DNA of 61,811 bases from an uncultured Lachnospiraceae bacterium (GCA_947628955.1 CANRBX010000009.1:1-61811), one strand, 5' to 3'. Shown: positions 7,952 through 17,886, counted from the stretch's first letter. Numbers and translations: made by a program. The notes: generated from the letters alone by a model not told the origin.

Positions 7952-8398
7952 TCACGACGCTGTCACCTTCACCTGTATCTCCGTGGTCACTTTCGCGTGC
8001 AGCTTAATTGACACAGGCGTGACACCGAGCACTTTGATCGGCGCGTCCAGGAGGATCTTCTTCTTGTCCACTTCGAGGCCGAGCTGCTTCTGGATCTCTT
8101 CCGCGATCTCACGGGAGGAAACAGAGCCGAACACACGGCCGCCCTCCCCGGCCTTCACCGCGACCACGACTTCTTTTCCTTTTATCTTCTCTCCGAGCTC
8201 CTGCGCCGCCGCAAGCGTCTCTCTGGCGACCTTTTCCGCATTTGCCTTCTGCAGCTTCAGATCGTTCATGTTCCCGCTTGTGGCCTCTTTGCCGATCCCC
8301 TTCTTGAGAAGCATATTTCTGGCATAGCCCTCGCTGACGTCCACAACGTCGCCCTTTTTTCCCAGAGATTTTACATCCTGCAGTAAAATAACCTTCAT
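7952..8398 (-). CDS. rplI: 50S ribosomal protein L9
   Basis: This 148-residue protein has the L9 signature MKVILLQDVKSLGKKGDVV and the segment GYARNMLLKKG at the N-terminus, then the long helix and the C-terminal rRNA-binding domain. It binds domain V of 23S rRNA in the large subunit. The ATG at 8398 is preferred over an in-frame TTG at 8404 because it matches the family start and avoids overlap with gdpP, whose stop lies at 8401-8403. The AAGGAG site overlaps the end of gdpP, which suggests coupled translation. Confidence 0.98.
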   Translation of the reverse strand: MKVILLQDVKSLGKKGDVVDVSEGYARNMLLKKGIGKEATSGNMNDLKLQKANAEKVARETLAAAQELGEKIKGKEVVVAVKAGEGGRVFGSVSSREIAEEIQKQLGLEVDKKKILLDAPIKVLGVTPVSIKLHAKVTTEIQVKVTAS

Positions 8399-8400
8399 AA

Positions 8401-10464
8401 TCAAATCGCTCCTTCTTTCGTCATCTGTGTCAAAACTTCCTTGAGGCGTATCCTCGCCTCGTCAATGCTGACGCCGTCAAGCTGGGCGCCGGCAATGTTC
8501 ATATGGCCGCCTCCGCCCAGACGCTCCATGATGATCTGAACGTTCACCTCGTCGATCGCGCGCGCGCTGATGTAAATCTTCTGGTTGAACTCAGTCAGTA
8601 CGAACGACGCCTTCACCCCGATGATATTCAGCAGTTCATTTGCAGCCTGCGCTCCGACCACCGTCGGGCTCTCTACCTTCTCGCTCGGGCAGACGCTGAT
8701 CGCGTAGCATCCCATAAACGCTTCCGCATGCCGTACCGCCTCTGCCCGCGCCTTGTACGTGTCCATATCGTTGCGGAATGCCTTGCGCACGCGCGTCATG
8801 TCCGCACCGTTCCGGCGCAGGAAGGCCGCCGCCTCGAAGGTCCGCATCCCCGTCTTCGCCATGAAATTGTTGGTGTCAACGATCATTCCGGCATATATCG
8901 CGTCCGCCTCTGTCGGCTTCAGGCGGATCCCCTCGTCATAATACTGCAGGATCTCCGCGATCATCTCACACGCGGACGACGCGGACGGCTCGATATAGGA
9001 CAGGGCCGCATTTTCAATCTGGTCTGTCGCCTGGCGGTGGTGATCCAGCACCACGATCGTCCTCGTCAGGTACAGAAGCTCCTCGCATTCCACCATAGAC
9101 GGGCGGTTCGTATCTACCACGACCACCGCCGTATTGTAGTTTGTCATCTCGATCGCCTGCTCGTGGGTCAGGAAAAGCCTGTCGTCCTGGTTTTCGCCGC
9201 TCTGAAGACTGGTCACCCACGGGCGGATGCCGCTGTTGATATCCCCGAGTACAATATGCGCCGGCTTTCCCTCTACCTGGGCCGCCCGGCAGACGCCGAT
9301 GCTGGCTCCCAGGGAGTCGATATCCGTGATCTTGTGCCCCATCACAATGACGCGCTCCCTGGTGTTGATCAGCTCCCGGAGAGCCTGCGCTTTTACTCTC
9401 GCACGCACACGGGTGTTCCGCTCGTCGCGCTGCGTCTTGCCGCCGAAGAACGTGATCCTGTCATGATCCTTTACCACCACCTGGTCGCCGCCGCGGGCAA
9501 GCGCCATCTCTATCGCTCCGCGGGCCGCCTCATAATTCTGTGCATAATCGGGATTGTTAATGCCGATGCCGATGCTGATCGTCATGCGGATCGCATTGCC
9601 GATATTCACCATCTTCACATCTTCGAGAATGGAGAAGCGGTCCTCCTCCATCATCCCGATCCCCTTCTGGTTCATCACCAGAAGATACTTGTCTTTCTCA
9701 AGCTTCTTGATCAGGCCGCCCATCGACGAGACATACTTTGTGATCCGGCGGTCCGTCAGAGCCTCCAGCATGGATCTGCGCATCTCTTCAACGCTTTCTA
9801 CCGCCTCGTCGTAATTATCCATATACAGCAGGCCGACCACCGGCCTCTGTTCAAAATTCTCCAGCTTCAGCGCAGTCAGCTCGGTGACGTCAAAAAAATA
9901 CATCGCGATTATGCAGCATTCGTCTGCGGCAGATTCCACAACCGACAGCTTCCCGATCATGTTTTCCATGGCAATGCGCTTCAGTCCCACACGGTATTTT
10001 CTGTCATTGTAATCGACCTCAACGCTGCTCTCTTCCTCTGAAAGCGGAAAATGCGCCGCATTTATCTGCGGGAACAGGGAGGAAATATTCTTCCGGTAAT
10101 CTTTATGCTTCCCCGTCAGCTCCAGCAGCATGTCATTCATCCAGAGCACCCGGCCGTCCGGCTGCATGATCCCGTACGGGATAAGGAATTCCTTGAGTAT
10201 CTCCTTTTCAATACTTCCGTACTCGTGCGCAAACTCCACGAGCTCCCCCAGCACACGCGGCCTGTAATACAGGTCCAGAAGCAGAACAGTCAGCAGAACT
10301 GCCGCCGTAAAGCAGCCTACGATACAGCCGGCCAGGGTGTTCACATACAGCACCGCAGCCGTAAGTCCAAGCAGCAGAAGCGGAAGCAACACACACCAGT
10401 ACCAGTGCCGCATCAGTTTTCCACTGTACTTCAAATGTACCTTGTTCTTCATTCCATCCTTCAT
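8401..10464 (-). CDS. gdpP: Cyclic-di-AMP phosphodiesterase GdpP
   Basis: This protein of about 687 residues is predicted to hydrolyse cyclic di-AMP, thereby affecting osmolyte uptake and cell-wall homeostasis. It has two N-terminal membrane segments (WYWCVLLPLLLLG, TLAGCIVGCFTA), a PAS-like domain, a degenerate GGDEF domain, and the DHH-DHHA1 pair: DIDSLGAS, DTNRPS, the DHH motif LDHHRQ and the C-terminal GGGGHMNIAGA. Three possible starts lie close together: GTG at 10476, ATG at 10464 and ATG at 10452. The 10464 ATG was chosen for its spacing from a GGGGA stretch. It heads the gdpP-rplI-dnaB group; the region upstream is filled by repeats and hairpins and no clear promoter was seen. Confidence 0.95.
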   Translation of the reverse strand: MKDGMKNKVHLKYSGKLMRHWYWCVLLPLLLLGLTAAVLYVNTLAGCIVGCFTAAVLLTVLLLDLYYRPRVLGELVEFAHEYGSIEKEILKEFLIPYGIMQPDGRVLWMNDMLLELTGKHKDYRKNISSLFPQINAAHFPLSEEESSVEVDYNDRKYRVGLKRIAMENMIGKLSVVESAADECCIIAMYFFDVTELTALKLENFEQRPVVGLLYMDNYDEAVESVEEMRRSMLEALTDRRITKYVSSMGGLIKKLEKDKYLLVMNQKGIGMMEEDRFSILEDVKMVNIGNAIRMTISIGIGINNPDYAQNYEAARGAIEMALARGGDQVVVKDHDRITFFGGKTQRDERNTRVRARVKAQALRELINTRERVIVMGHKITDIDSLGASIGVCRAAQVEGKPAHIVLGDINSGIRPWVTSLQSGENQDDRLFLTHEQAIEMTNYNTAVVVVDTNRPSMVECEELLYLTRTIVVLDHHRQATDQIENAALSYIEPSASSACEMIAEILQYYDEGIRLKPTEADAIYAGMIVDTNNFMAKTGMRTFEAAAFLRRNGADMTRVRKAFRNDMDTYKARAEAVRHAEAFMGCYAISVCPSEKVESPTVVGAQAANELLNIIGVKASFVLTEFNQKIYISARAIDEVNVQIIMERLGGGGHMNIAGAQLDGVSIDEARIRLKEVLTQMTKEGAI

Positions 10465-10524
10465 AGCCGTCCCCACAAATCTGACATACCCTGTATCAAA
10501 ATACTGCCGCTGCCCCGGCTCTCC

Positions 10525-10730
10525 GCCGTGCCGACCTCGGCAAACCTCCGGTTTCCCTCGGTCACGGGCATTCGCCCTGCTCGCCGCCTCGGTTTCTGCG
10601 CCGTGCCGACCTCGGCAAACCTCCGGTTTCCCTCGGTCGCGGGCATTCGCCCTGCTCGCTGTCTCGGTTTCTGCGCCGTGCCGACCTCGGCAAACCTCCG
10701 GTTTCCCTCGGTCGCGGGCATTCGCCCTAT
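10525..10730. repeat. 75-bp tandem repeat, 2.7 copies
   Basis: Copies begin at 10525, 10600 and 10675 and are nearly identical. Because 75 is a multiple of three, the minus strand has an open frame spelling RMPATEGNRRFAEVGTA in each copy, but there is no start signal and no family resemblance, so it is treated as non-coding. The array lies between the stop of the giant surface protein gene and the start of gdpP. Confidence 0.85.
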
Positions 10731-10742
10731 AAAGCCACTGTC

Positions 10743-10775
10743 TGGCAAAATGACATGCAAGCAGTCATTTTGCCA
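10743..10775. repeat. 12-bp perfect inverted repeat
   Basis: TGGCAAAATGAC pairs with GTCATTTTGCCA across a nine-base loop. There is no T-run on either side, so it does not read as a simple terminator. Confidence 0.6.
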
Positions 10776-10884
10776 TCCACTGCCTTTGCACGGCTCATTA
10801 CTTTCGCGGACATGATACCCTCCGGGGGATGCGCACGGTTCGGTTCTGTGTCTTGTCTCGCTTTGCTCGACACCGAACCGGCGC

Positions 10885-10912
10885 TGATATAATCTCTGAC
10901 GAGATTATATCA
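10885..10912. repeat. 12-bp perfect inverted repeat near the end of the surface-protein gene
   Basis: TGATATAATCTC pairs with GAGATTATATCA across TGAC, about 25 bp after the stop of the surface-protein gene. It may stabilise that mRNA's 3' end or be a protein-binding site. A further GGTTCGGT/ACCGAACC pairing lies just beside it (about 10839-10879). Confidence 0.6.
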
Positions 10913-10937
10913 TACCCGGGGGCTTTATGAAAGACTT

Positions 10938-13900
10938 TTATTTGTTCTCTTCTTTTGGGCTCTTTGTTTGGGTCTTCTTCTTTCTGCAAAGGGCTGTCCC
11001 TGCCAGGATGCTCCCGGAGGCGGCCATGGCGAGAAGCACCCCTGCGATGTCTGTTTCATCTGCTGTTCTGGGGGATCCTGATGCCGCGGCCGGTTTTTCC
11101 GGTTTCTCCGGTTTTTCCGATTCCTCCGGTTTTTCTGATTCCTCCGGCTCTTCCGCCGGTTCCGGAGGCACTTTTTCATTTTCCGCCTCCAACAGATACT
11201 CTATGACCGGGATCCCGCCGTCCTCCCACTCGAATACGACCTCCTGCTCTGTCTCTTCCGTCAGATATCCGTCCGGCGCCTGTACCTCCCTCACCATATA
11301 GGTCAGCTCCTGTTTATACTCACCGTCCTCGAAAACCGCGATCGGGTAAAGCCCGGACTCAGCCTCCCCGTTTTTGTCTGTGACAAGCGTCTCCAGCAGT
11401 TTTCCTCTCTCATCAATGACCTCAAATTCCGCTCCCTTCAGCGCCTCCCCGGTCTCTCTGTCCGTCTTGTGGATCACAATTCTTCCCTGCGCGCACTCAT
11501 CCTTCATCTCCACCGACTGGATGTTTCCGGTGTTGCCGACCCGGAACGTGATCTCTTCTGCTGTCAGATATCCCTTCGGAGCAGATTCCTCCCTCAAGGT
11601 GTATTCTTCTCCAGCCTTCAGCTCGCAGATCATATGGGGCTCTTTCTCCGACACCCATTCGTCCACGATATTCCCCTCCCTGTCCGTCAGGCACAGCTTT
11701 GCCCCGGGAATTTCGTCCCCTGTCGTGATGTCCGTTTTCGTGAAGGCCGTCCGGGTCGCTTCATTTTCAAACACATACTCAAAGGAAACCGTCTCGGCCT
11801 CTCCGTCTTCGCACGTAAAAATGAAATCTCTCCGCTCTTCTGTCTCCACAAATCCCTCCGGCGCCTGCACCTCCTTCACATAATAAGCCCCTCCTGTCGG
11901 AAGGTCTGCCGCGAAGACAACCTTTCCGTCCTCCCCCGAGACTTTCTGTTCGATCACGGTATCTGCCCCGATCAGCACCTTTCCGGCGGCGGTTCTGATA
12001 TCCTCCCCGGCGCACAGTGCGAAGACCGCCCCCGGCAGCGCCCGTTCTGTTCCCTTTTCTTTTTTCAGCACCGTGATAAGGGCCTTCTGGCGCCTGTTCT
12101 GCCACTTCTCGTCATAGGTGACGAGCGGGGTATCCTGATCCCGGTAGGTCAGATCGACCTCCCGCCTCTCCCCGTCCAGAACGAAGCCCTGCGCGGTCTC
12201 TTTCTCTACGATATAATACTTTCCGAGCGGCAGATCCCCCGTCTGCGCGTAGCCAAGCGCATCCGTCGTGATCGTGGCGGCAAGCTCGTCCTTTTTCAGA
12301 TGATCTGCGCTCACTCCGTCGGCGGCCCTGATGTCCTCCGCCGCATACACTTCAAATGTGACCTGGCCAAGCGCTCCCCACAGATATCCAAATACCGACT
12401 CGATGATTCCAAAGGTAAGCTCACCCCAGGAGACAGACTCTGCAAACTCGCCCGTCTTGCTGATCATGATCCGTCCGACAGGTACCTCATCTTTCATCTC
12501 CACCTTCTGGGCTGCGGCCGTGTCCTCCACCGTAAACTCTACTTCCTCCGCCCGCAGATATCCGTACGGGGCCATCTTCTCACGCAGCACATACGTTTCT
12601 CCCACATGCAGCTCCCTGATTATATGCGGCCGTCCTTTTACAGATGTCCAGGAGTCCACCACATTTCCTTCCTGATCGATCACGCTCAGCACGGCGCCGT
12701 CAAGCTCCGTCCCCGTCGTAAAATCTGATTTTGTAAACTCCACAACCGTCGGCTCATTTTCAAAGACCGCCTTCAGCTGCACCGTGTCTGTGTCCTGCCC
12801 CGCATAGGAAAATGACAGCTCAGCGGTTTTCTCCGACAGGAGAAAGCCCTCCGGGGCCTCAAGCTCTCTGACATAATAGCTTCCAAACGGCAGATCTTTT
12901 TCAAAAACCGCCCTTCCCTTTTCATCCGACACCGCAGTCGCAAGCAGCGTATCCGCTTCAGCGATCGTCTCTTTTCCGACCGTGATATCTTCTCCTGCGT
13001 AGAGTCCGAATCTTGCTCCTGGAAGCACACCGCCGTCTTCGGCATCCCGCTTGACGACAATGATTTCTGCCCGCTGCCTTTTATCCACACATTCCAGCGT
13101 CTCCACCACGACCGGCGTATCCTGATCCACATATGCAAACCGCACTCTCTGACTCTCTTCTTCTCTCACGAAGCCATCCGGGGCAGTTTTCTCGGTCACG
13201 CGGTAGAGGCCCAGCGGCAGATCGCGCAGGACTGCCTCCCCCGATTCATCCGTGACAAGCTCTGCCACCAGGGCGTCCTGCGGATATTCCAGGATCCGTT
13301 TTCCCTCGCTGTCCCTCTGGAAGTCCGGCGTAAAGATATCCTCCGCTGCATAGACCTCATAGACCGCTCCCGCAAGCGGAGCTTCCCTATATATAAAATC
13401 ATCCTTATAGTCCTGCAGGGTCTCTCCTTTTTTGACCAGCCTCAGCTCCCCCTTCACCGGATGATTGGAGGCGACCGTCTCAATAATCACATCCCCTGAG
13501 AAATCGTCCATCCTGTAGGCTGCATTGCCGCTGACCTCTACCTCCGTAACACCCTCCCCGACCGTATATCCATCCGGGGCCGACACTTCTTCAATCCGGT
13601 AGCTCCCCATCGGCAGGCTCTGCGGCAGAATCAGATATCCTTCTTCATCCGTGCGGTACGACGTGTGCTTTACCTCGGTCGGATATGTAGTGACCTGCTC
13701 CACATAACTTCCCGAATCCATGTCAAACACCCGGAATTCCGTGTTCTCCCTCAGCACATTTTTCTGCGTCTCATCGTCGCTTTTAATGATCTTCAGCTTT
13801 GCCGAGAACACCTCATCGCGGATCACTCTCCATGCCTGGGGCTTCAGGGGATTGTTTTCCGAGATCCTCACCTCGAAATTCTCTGCCGGCGCATACCCCT

Positions 13901-16900
13901 TCGGGACGGTTGTTTCCCGGACCACATACGTGCCGAACGGCAGCGGGATCGAGACGGCATATCCGTTCTCATCCGTGAACAGTTCGGTGGCCCCGCCCTC
14001 CCCAATCACAACCGGAACGGCTGCGGAAAAATCGTAGGTTCCATCCGCGTTTACCGGCAGAGAGCTCGCGAGATAGGCGGAAAAGCCCGCGCCCTCAAGG
14101 ACATCCGCCTCTGTCCGGCCGTTCTCCGCAATCTTGATGATCTGGAAGGGCTGACGGATCACGGTCTCGGAAGATACGCACTCTGCCTCCACCACAGCCG
14201 TCTGTCCGTCAGAAGATGTGCACGATATCTCGTATTCCTGCTCATCGAGAAGATAGCCTCTGGACGGGCTGATCTCCCGGATATAGTAATTCCCGAGGTA
14301 GAGATCTTCCGCGGAGGCTTTTCCTTCTGCATCTGTTATAAGGGACGCGACCTGCTCTCCCCTGCGAAATACCGTTCCGCTCCGTCCGTCCGGATGCACA
14401 ATGTCTTCTCGCGCATACAATCCGTACACGGCATGCTCCAGCGTCGCGTCCCCCTGTGCCGTACCGTTCTGCGCGTCCTTTTTTACCAGGCGGATCCTGG
14501 CCGCAATCCGCTCATCCGCAAACACATGTGAAAAACTGACCTGCGCCTGATCCTCGCCTGCATACGCAAATGAGAAGCGGAAAACATCATCCCCATTCAG
14601 CACATATTTTTCCGGCGCCCGGAGTTCTTTTACATAGCAGCAGACGCCCGCCGGAATGTCCGCTGCGAATTTCGCGCTGCCGTCCGCCCCGCTCACAGCC
14701 TTCCCCAGCAGTGTGTCCTTCACGACCACCGCGGCGCCGTCCGCGTTCATGATATCTGCGTCTGCAAAAAGCCCGAACACGGCTCCCGAAAGCGGATTGC
14801 CGGTCTTTGCATCCTGCTTGAGCACGCTCACCTCCGCCTTCTGCCTCTCGTTAAAGAAGCCCGTCTCAAAAGCTGCCGTCGGATGCTCTCCGTCAGCTGA
14901 GACCTGCACAACCCTGCTCTCCTGTCCGTTGCAGTAATTTGCCGGGGCATGCACCTCGGTCACCCGGTAGCTGCCGAAGAAGAGTCCGTCCAGCGCTGTT
15001 GTTCCATCGGCTCCGGTGACAAGATCCCCGGCCACCAGGCTGCCGGCGGGATACACCGTATCCCCTCCCGCACTCACGATATCTGTCTCCGCATAAACAC
15101 TGTAAACGGCCCCGGCAAGCCGTCTCCTCTCATATTGAAAAACAGTCCCCTCATCTGTCACAGAGGCGCCGGTCAGAACCTCTCCTTCCTTATATATGGT
15201 CAGGCTGCCATGCTTCTCCGTGTTGGGTACCGTCTGACTGGATTTCTTCCCTGATGCAATCGTGACGGGATATACCTCCGTCCCTGCAAGATAGCCTGCC
15301 GGAGGCGTCAGCTCCTTCAGGTACACGGTTTTCCGGACCGCATCCAGCTTTACGCTTGCTTTTCCCTTCGCATCCGTCGCAGGCATCTGCGCGAGCAGTG
15401 TTCTGCATTCCGGCTCCGCATAAACGCCGAACACTGCGCCCGCCAGATTCTTTCCGGTTCTCGAATCGGCCTTCACAACCTCCACTTCCGCCTGCTCCAG
15501 CCACTTTACGGAAAAATCAATATATTTTTCGCCGTCCACGCCTTCCCCGAATACCAGGGCAAGATCCTGCGTCGTCGAACCCGTCAGAATTCTGTAGGCG
15601 GAATAGTCCTTCGTGACGCTGCCCTTCATATGGGCCGACCAGGACGGCGCGACATCGACCGCCTGCCGGATCGGGGCCGAAAGATAAAATTTTGTTCCCC
15701 CGCTGATCGTCACCTCTGCCCCTGCCCTGCTCGTATCTCCCGTCGTAACATTGTGGAGCTGTACTCCCTTCGGCAGTTTAAATGTCACGGACTGCAGAGG
15801 ATGGGCCTCAAACGTAACCTTTTCTGTCCTCTGCCGGTCTCCGTCCGCGTAGGCCGTCACCTTCGCCTTCGAAAATTCCATGTCCACCTCCGGTATCTCC
15901 GGCTGTCCCGCGCAGTAATTGTACAGTTCCATGGCAAGCTCCTGCGCCCTGCTGTTTGCCCCGTCGAACGTGTCCGGACTGCCATTTGCATACGCGGCCG
16001 CGATATGCGTAATGATAAATCGCTCCGGGCTTGTCATCTTCGGATAATTTTCAGCGAAAAACCCCTCGTCCCCGGCCGCCTTTGTGCCATAGTAGCAGAC
16101 CTTCGCGAGCATTCTGGCCCCTTTTATCTTCTGGACCGTATAGTTGTCGCTGCTGTCCGGCGAGTCCAGCGACGGGCGGATGCAGTACGCCATCGACGTG
16201 ATCCCGTTAAAGGTTACGGTATACATGTAGGTAAAGCGTGTCCCGAACCCATAATCCGCATACCAGAACGGCTCTCTGGCTCTTGTCACCCTGACCGCCA
16301 TAGCCGCAGCCGTCATAATCCCGTTATCCTGCGTGGGGGATACGTAAATTGTGGCAGACTCCCCGGGCGCCAGGCCAAAAGCATCAAACTGCTGCAATTC
16401 GCCCTCTTCCGTGATTTCATCCGTCATCTGTTCCGACTCTTCCTCTACCGGGAGCTCCGATTCCTCCTGAATTTCAGATTCGCCCTGAATTTCCGGATCA
16501 GCCTGTGCTTCCGACCCATCCGGCACTTCCGGTTCATTCTGGGGTTCCGGCGTCACCGGCATTTCCGATTCATTCTGGGTTTCGGACGTCTCCTGCACTT
16601 TTAAGCCATCCTGTACTTCCGCCCAGGTTTCCTGCATTTCCAGCGATTCCATGCCTTCCTGTGTCCCTGAATCTTCCTGTGCTCCTGATTCTTCCTGTGT
16701 TTCCGATCCCTCCGGCACTTCCGATTCATTCTGGCTCTCTTGCGTCTCCTGCGCTTCTGTACCATCCTGTACTTCCGCCCATGCTTCCTGCGATTCCATG
16801 CCTTCCCGTGGATCCGAATCCTCCTGTGCTTCCAGGTCTTTCTGCACTTCCGAATCCTCCTGTCCACCCGGCAAGCCATTTTGTGCTCCCGAATCCTTCT

Positions 16901-17291
16901 CTTCGCCCGGCAAACCATTTTGTGCTCCTGAATCCTTCTCTTCGCCCGGCAAAGCATCCTGTACCTCCGATGTCCCCGGCATCTCTGTGTCCTGCTGTGC
17001 TGCCGGAGCATCCTGCATTCCTGGCCCCTCCTGGGCCTCTGGTATCCCCTTAGCTTCCGATATATTCTGGGCTTCTGCGGCTTCCCGCCTTTCCAATCCT
17101 TCCAGTACTCCCGCTTCCCCCAAATCCCTTTTTCCGTCCTGGAGCTCCGTCAGGGACTCTACTTTTTCCTGAACCGCGGCTTCCCCCATATTTCCATTTC
17201 CCTGCACGTACGCGGCAGACAAAAACAGCATAAAAACCACACAGGCCAGCAGGAAAGCGCCTGTTCTCCGCAATCTTTTCAAAAAATCCAT
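10938..17291 (-). CDS. Giant cell-surface protein: thioester-like domain, 13 SpaA/CnaB modules, sortase anchor
   Basis: This 2117-residue protein has a signal peptide (residues 1-32), an acidic Glu/Gln/Pro repeat region (about 50-300), a thioester-type (TQXA-like) head domain (about 330-600), then about 13 SpaA/CnaB modules (601-2040). Each module carries the G-A-x-F-x-x-Y start, and many show PxGY loops and a strand-ending E typical of isopeptide-forming folds. The C-terminus has a Pro/Glu spacer, a sorting signal beginning SPRTAD (about 2073), a hydrophobic helix and a KKK tail. The head keeps the Cys (AYC, 370) but has THIA (His429) where active thioester domains have TQxA, so the bond may not form. 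Likely role: adhesin or surface stalk. The ATG at 17291 has AGGAG upstream. The sortase at 20.0-21.0 kb is a candidate anchor enzyme. Confidence 0.92.
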   Translation of the reverse strand: MDFLKRLRRTGAFLLACVVFMLFLSAAYVQGNGNMGEAAVQEKVESLTELQDGKRDLGEAGVLEGLERREAAEAQNISEAKGIPEAQEGPGMQDAPAAQQDTEMPGTSEVQDALPGEEKDSGAQNGLPGEEKDSGAQNGLPGGQEDSEVQKDLEAQEDSDPREGMESQEAWAEVQDGTEAQETQESQNESEVPEGSETQEESGAQEDSGTQEGMESLEMQETWAEVQDGLKVQETSETQNESEMPVTPEPQNEPEVPDGSEAQADPEIQGESEIQEESELPVEEESEQMTDEITEEGELQQFDAFGLAPGESATIYVSPTQDNGIMTAAAMAVRVTRAREPFWYADYGFGTRFTYMYTVTFNGITSMAYCIRPSLDSPDSSDNYTVQKIKGARMLAKVCYYGTKAAGDEGFFAENYPKMTSPERFIITHIAAAYANGSPDTFDGANSRAQELAMELYNYCAGQPEIPEVDMEFSKAKVTAYADGDRQRTEKVTFEAHPLQSVTFKLPKGVQLHNVTTGDTSRAGAEVTISGGTKFYLSAPIRQAVDVAPSWSAHMKGSVTKDYSAYRILTGSTTQDLALVFGEGVDGEKYIDFSVKWLEQAEVEVVKADSRTGKNLAGAVFGVYAEPECRTLLAQMPATDAKGKASVKLDAVRKTVYLKELTPPAGYLAGTEVYPVTIASGKKSSQTVPNTEKHGSLTIYKEGEVLTGASVTDEGTVFQYERRRLAGAVYSVYAETDIVSAGGDTVYPAGSLVAGDLVTGADGTTALDGLFFGSYRVTEVHAPANYCNGQESRVVQVSADGEHPTAAFETGFFNERQKAEVSVLKQDAKTGNPLSGAVFGLFADADIMNADGAAVVVKDTLLGKAVSGADGSAKFAADIPAGVCCYVKELRAPEKYVLNGDDVFRFSFAYAGEDQAQVSFSHVFADERIAARIRLVKKDAQNGTAQGDATLEHAVYGLYAREDIVHPDGRSGTVFRRGEQVASLITDAEGKASAEDLYLGNYYIREISPSRGYLLDEQEYEISCTSSDGQTAVVEAECVSSETVIRQPFQIIKIAENGRTEADVLEGAGFSAYLASSLPVNADGTYDFSAAVPVVIGEGGATELFTDENGYAVSIPLPFGTYVVRETTVPKGYAPAENFEVRISENNPLKPQAWRVIRDEVFSAKLKIIKSDDETQKNVLRENTEFRVFDMDSGSYVEQVTTYPTEVKHTSYRTDEEGYLILPQSLPMGSYRIEEVSAPDGYTVGEGVTEVEVSGNAAYRMDDFSGDVIIETVASNHPVKGELRLVKKGETLQDYKDDFIYREAPLAGAVYEVYAAEDIFTPDFQRDSEGKRILEYPQDALVAELVTDESGEAVLRDLPLGLYRVTEKTAPDGFVREEESQRVRFAYVDQDTPVVVETLECVDKRQRAEIIVVKRDAEDGGVLPGARFGLYAGEDITVGKETIAEADTLLATAVSDEKGRAVFEKDLPFGSYYVRELEAPEGFLLSEKTAELSFSYAGQDTDTVQLKAVFENEPTVVEFTKSDFTTGTELDGAVLSVIDQEGNVVDSWTSVKGRPHIIRELHVGETYVLREKMAPYGYLRAEEVEFTVEDTAAAQKVEMKDEVPVGRIMISKTGEFAESVSWGELTFGIIESVFGYLWGALGQVTFEVYAAEDIRAADGVSADHLKKDELAATITTDALGYAQTGDLPLGKYYIVEKETAQGFVLDGERREVDLTYRDQDTPLVTYDEKWQNRRQKALITVLKKEKGTERALPGAVFALCAGEDIRTAAGKVLIGADTVIEQKVSGEDGKVVFAADLPTGGAYYVKEVQAPEGFVETEERRDFIFTCEDGEAETVSFEYVFENEATRTAFTKTDITTGDEIPGAKLCLTDREGNIVDEWVSEKEPHMICELKAGEEYTLREESAPKGYLTAEEITFRVGNTGNIQSVEMKDECAQGRIVIHKTDRETGEALKGAEFEVIDERGKLLETLVTDKNGEAESGLYPIAVFEDGEYKQELTYMVREVQAPDGYLTEETEQEVVFEWEDGGIPVIEYLLEAENEKVPPEPAEEPEESEKPEESEKPEKPEKPAAASGSPRTADETDIAGVLLAMAASGSILAGTALCRKKKTQTKSPKEENK
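16380..17150 (-). repeat. Acidic repeat-coding region of the surface protein
   Basis: Degenerate units such as LPGEEKDSGAQNG (two near-identical copies near 16870-16960) and EAQEDSG/ETQEESG make up about 250 residues. The plus strand is open in several frames here because of the repeated composition. Confidence 0.75.
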
Positions 17292-17380
17292 AAACTCTCC
17301 TTTTCTGTCAGATATTCTTCTTTCATCAGAAAACATACAGGGAATATTTGGCGAATGCCGGGTCTTCAGATGTTATTGAC

Positions 17381-17409
17381 ATGATAACATAGTTTAAGTG
17401 ATATTTCAA
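17381..17409 (-). promoter_or_regulatory. Promoter of the giant surface protein
   Basis: TTGAAA at 17404-17409, a 17-bp spacer and TATCAT at 17381-17386. A small inverted repeat TGTTAT-7 bp-ATAACA (17371-17389) overlaps the -10 and could be an operator. The leader is about 85 nt. Confidence 0.7.
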
Positions 17410-17506
17410 TATGTTTTTGATGTTTTTATATGATATGACAAAAGCTGGCAGCCACGGTTCCATTTCCCGGCCCCTCACTCCAGAAGGACCTGCTCAGAAT
17501 GCGCAC

Positions 17507-17554
17507 AAAAAAGCCTCTAAACACCCGGTCTCCCAGAGTATTTAAAGGCTTTTC
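17507..17554 (-). terminator. rpsF-ssb-rpsR terminator
   Basis: AAAAGCCTTTAAATAC pairs with GTGTTTAGAGGCTTTTTT on the minus strand. It is a long stem with a T-tail about 30 bp after the rpsR stop. Confidence 0.9.
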
Positions 17555-17581
17555 CTGCTTCATGGTATGACGCTCAGTTCA

Positions 17582-17845
17582 TCAGTCCTGAACGTACGGC
17601 ATAATCGCAACGTGGCGTGCTCTCTTGATCGCTACCGTCAGAGCTCTCTGATGCTTTGCACAGTTTCCTGTGATTCTTCTCGGAAGGATCTTGCCTCTCT
17701 CCGACACATATCTCTTGAGCTTATTTACATCCTTGTAGTCGATCTCGTTGTTCTCTTTGCCACAGAAAACGCAGACTTTCTTTCTTCTACGGATCCCGCT
17801 CCTTCTCTTCATCGGAGCGTCGCTTCTATCTTTACTGAATGCCAT
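17582..17845 (-). CDS. rpsR: 30S ribosomal protein S18
   Basis: This 87-residue protein binds S6 on the platform of the small subunit. It contains the S18 core [17 protein letters not shown] and ends with the typical [10 protein letters not shown]. It is the zinc-binding (C+) form, with CVFC and a later CAKH. It is the third gene of rpsF-ssb-rpsR and is followed by a strong terminator. Confidence 0.98.
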   Translation of the reverse strand: MAFSKDRSDAPMKRRSGIRRRKKVCVFCGKENNEIDYKDVNKLKRYVSERGKILPRRITGNCAKHQRALTVAIKRARHVAIMPYVQD

Positions 17846-17886
17846 CTTGATTCCTCCTTTTACGCATTATCCGTCCATGTACCGTT

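Noticed and set aside
10337-10815. Plus- and minus-strand frames over the 75-bp repeat
   Set aside because: A 75-bp period keeps frames open automatically; no start signal, and copies are identical at DNA level rather than at protein level.
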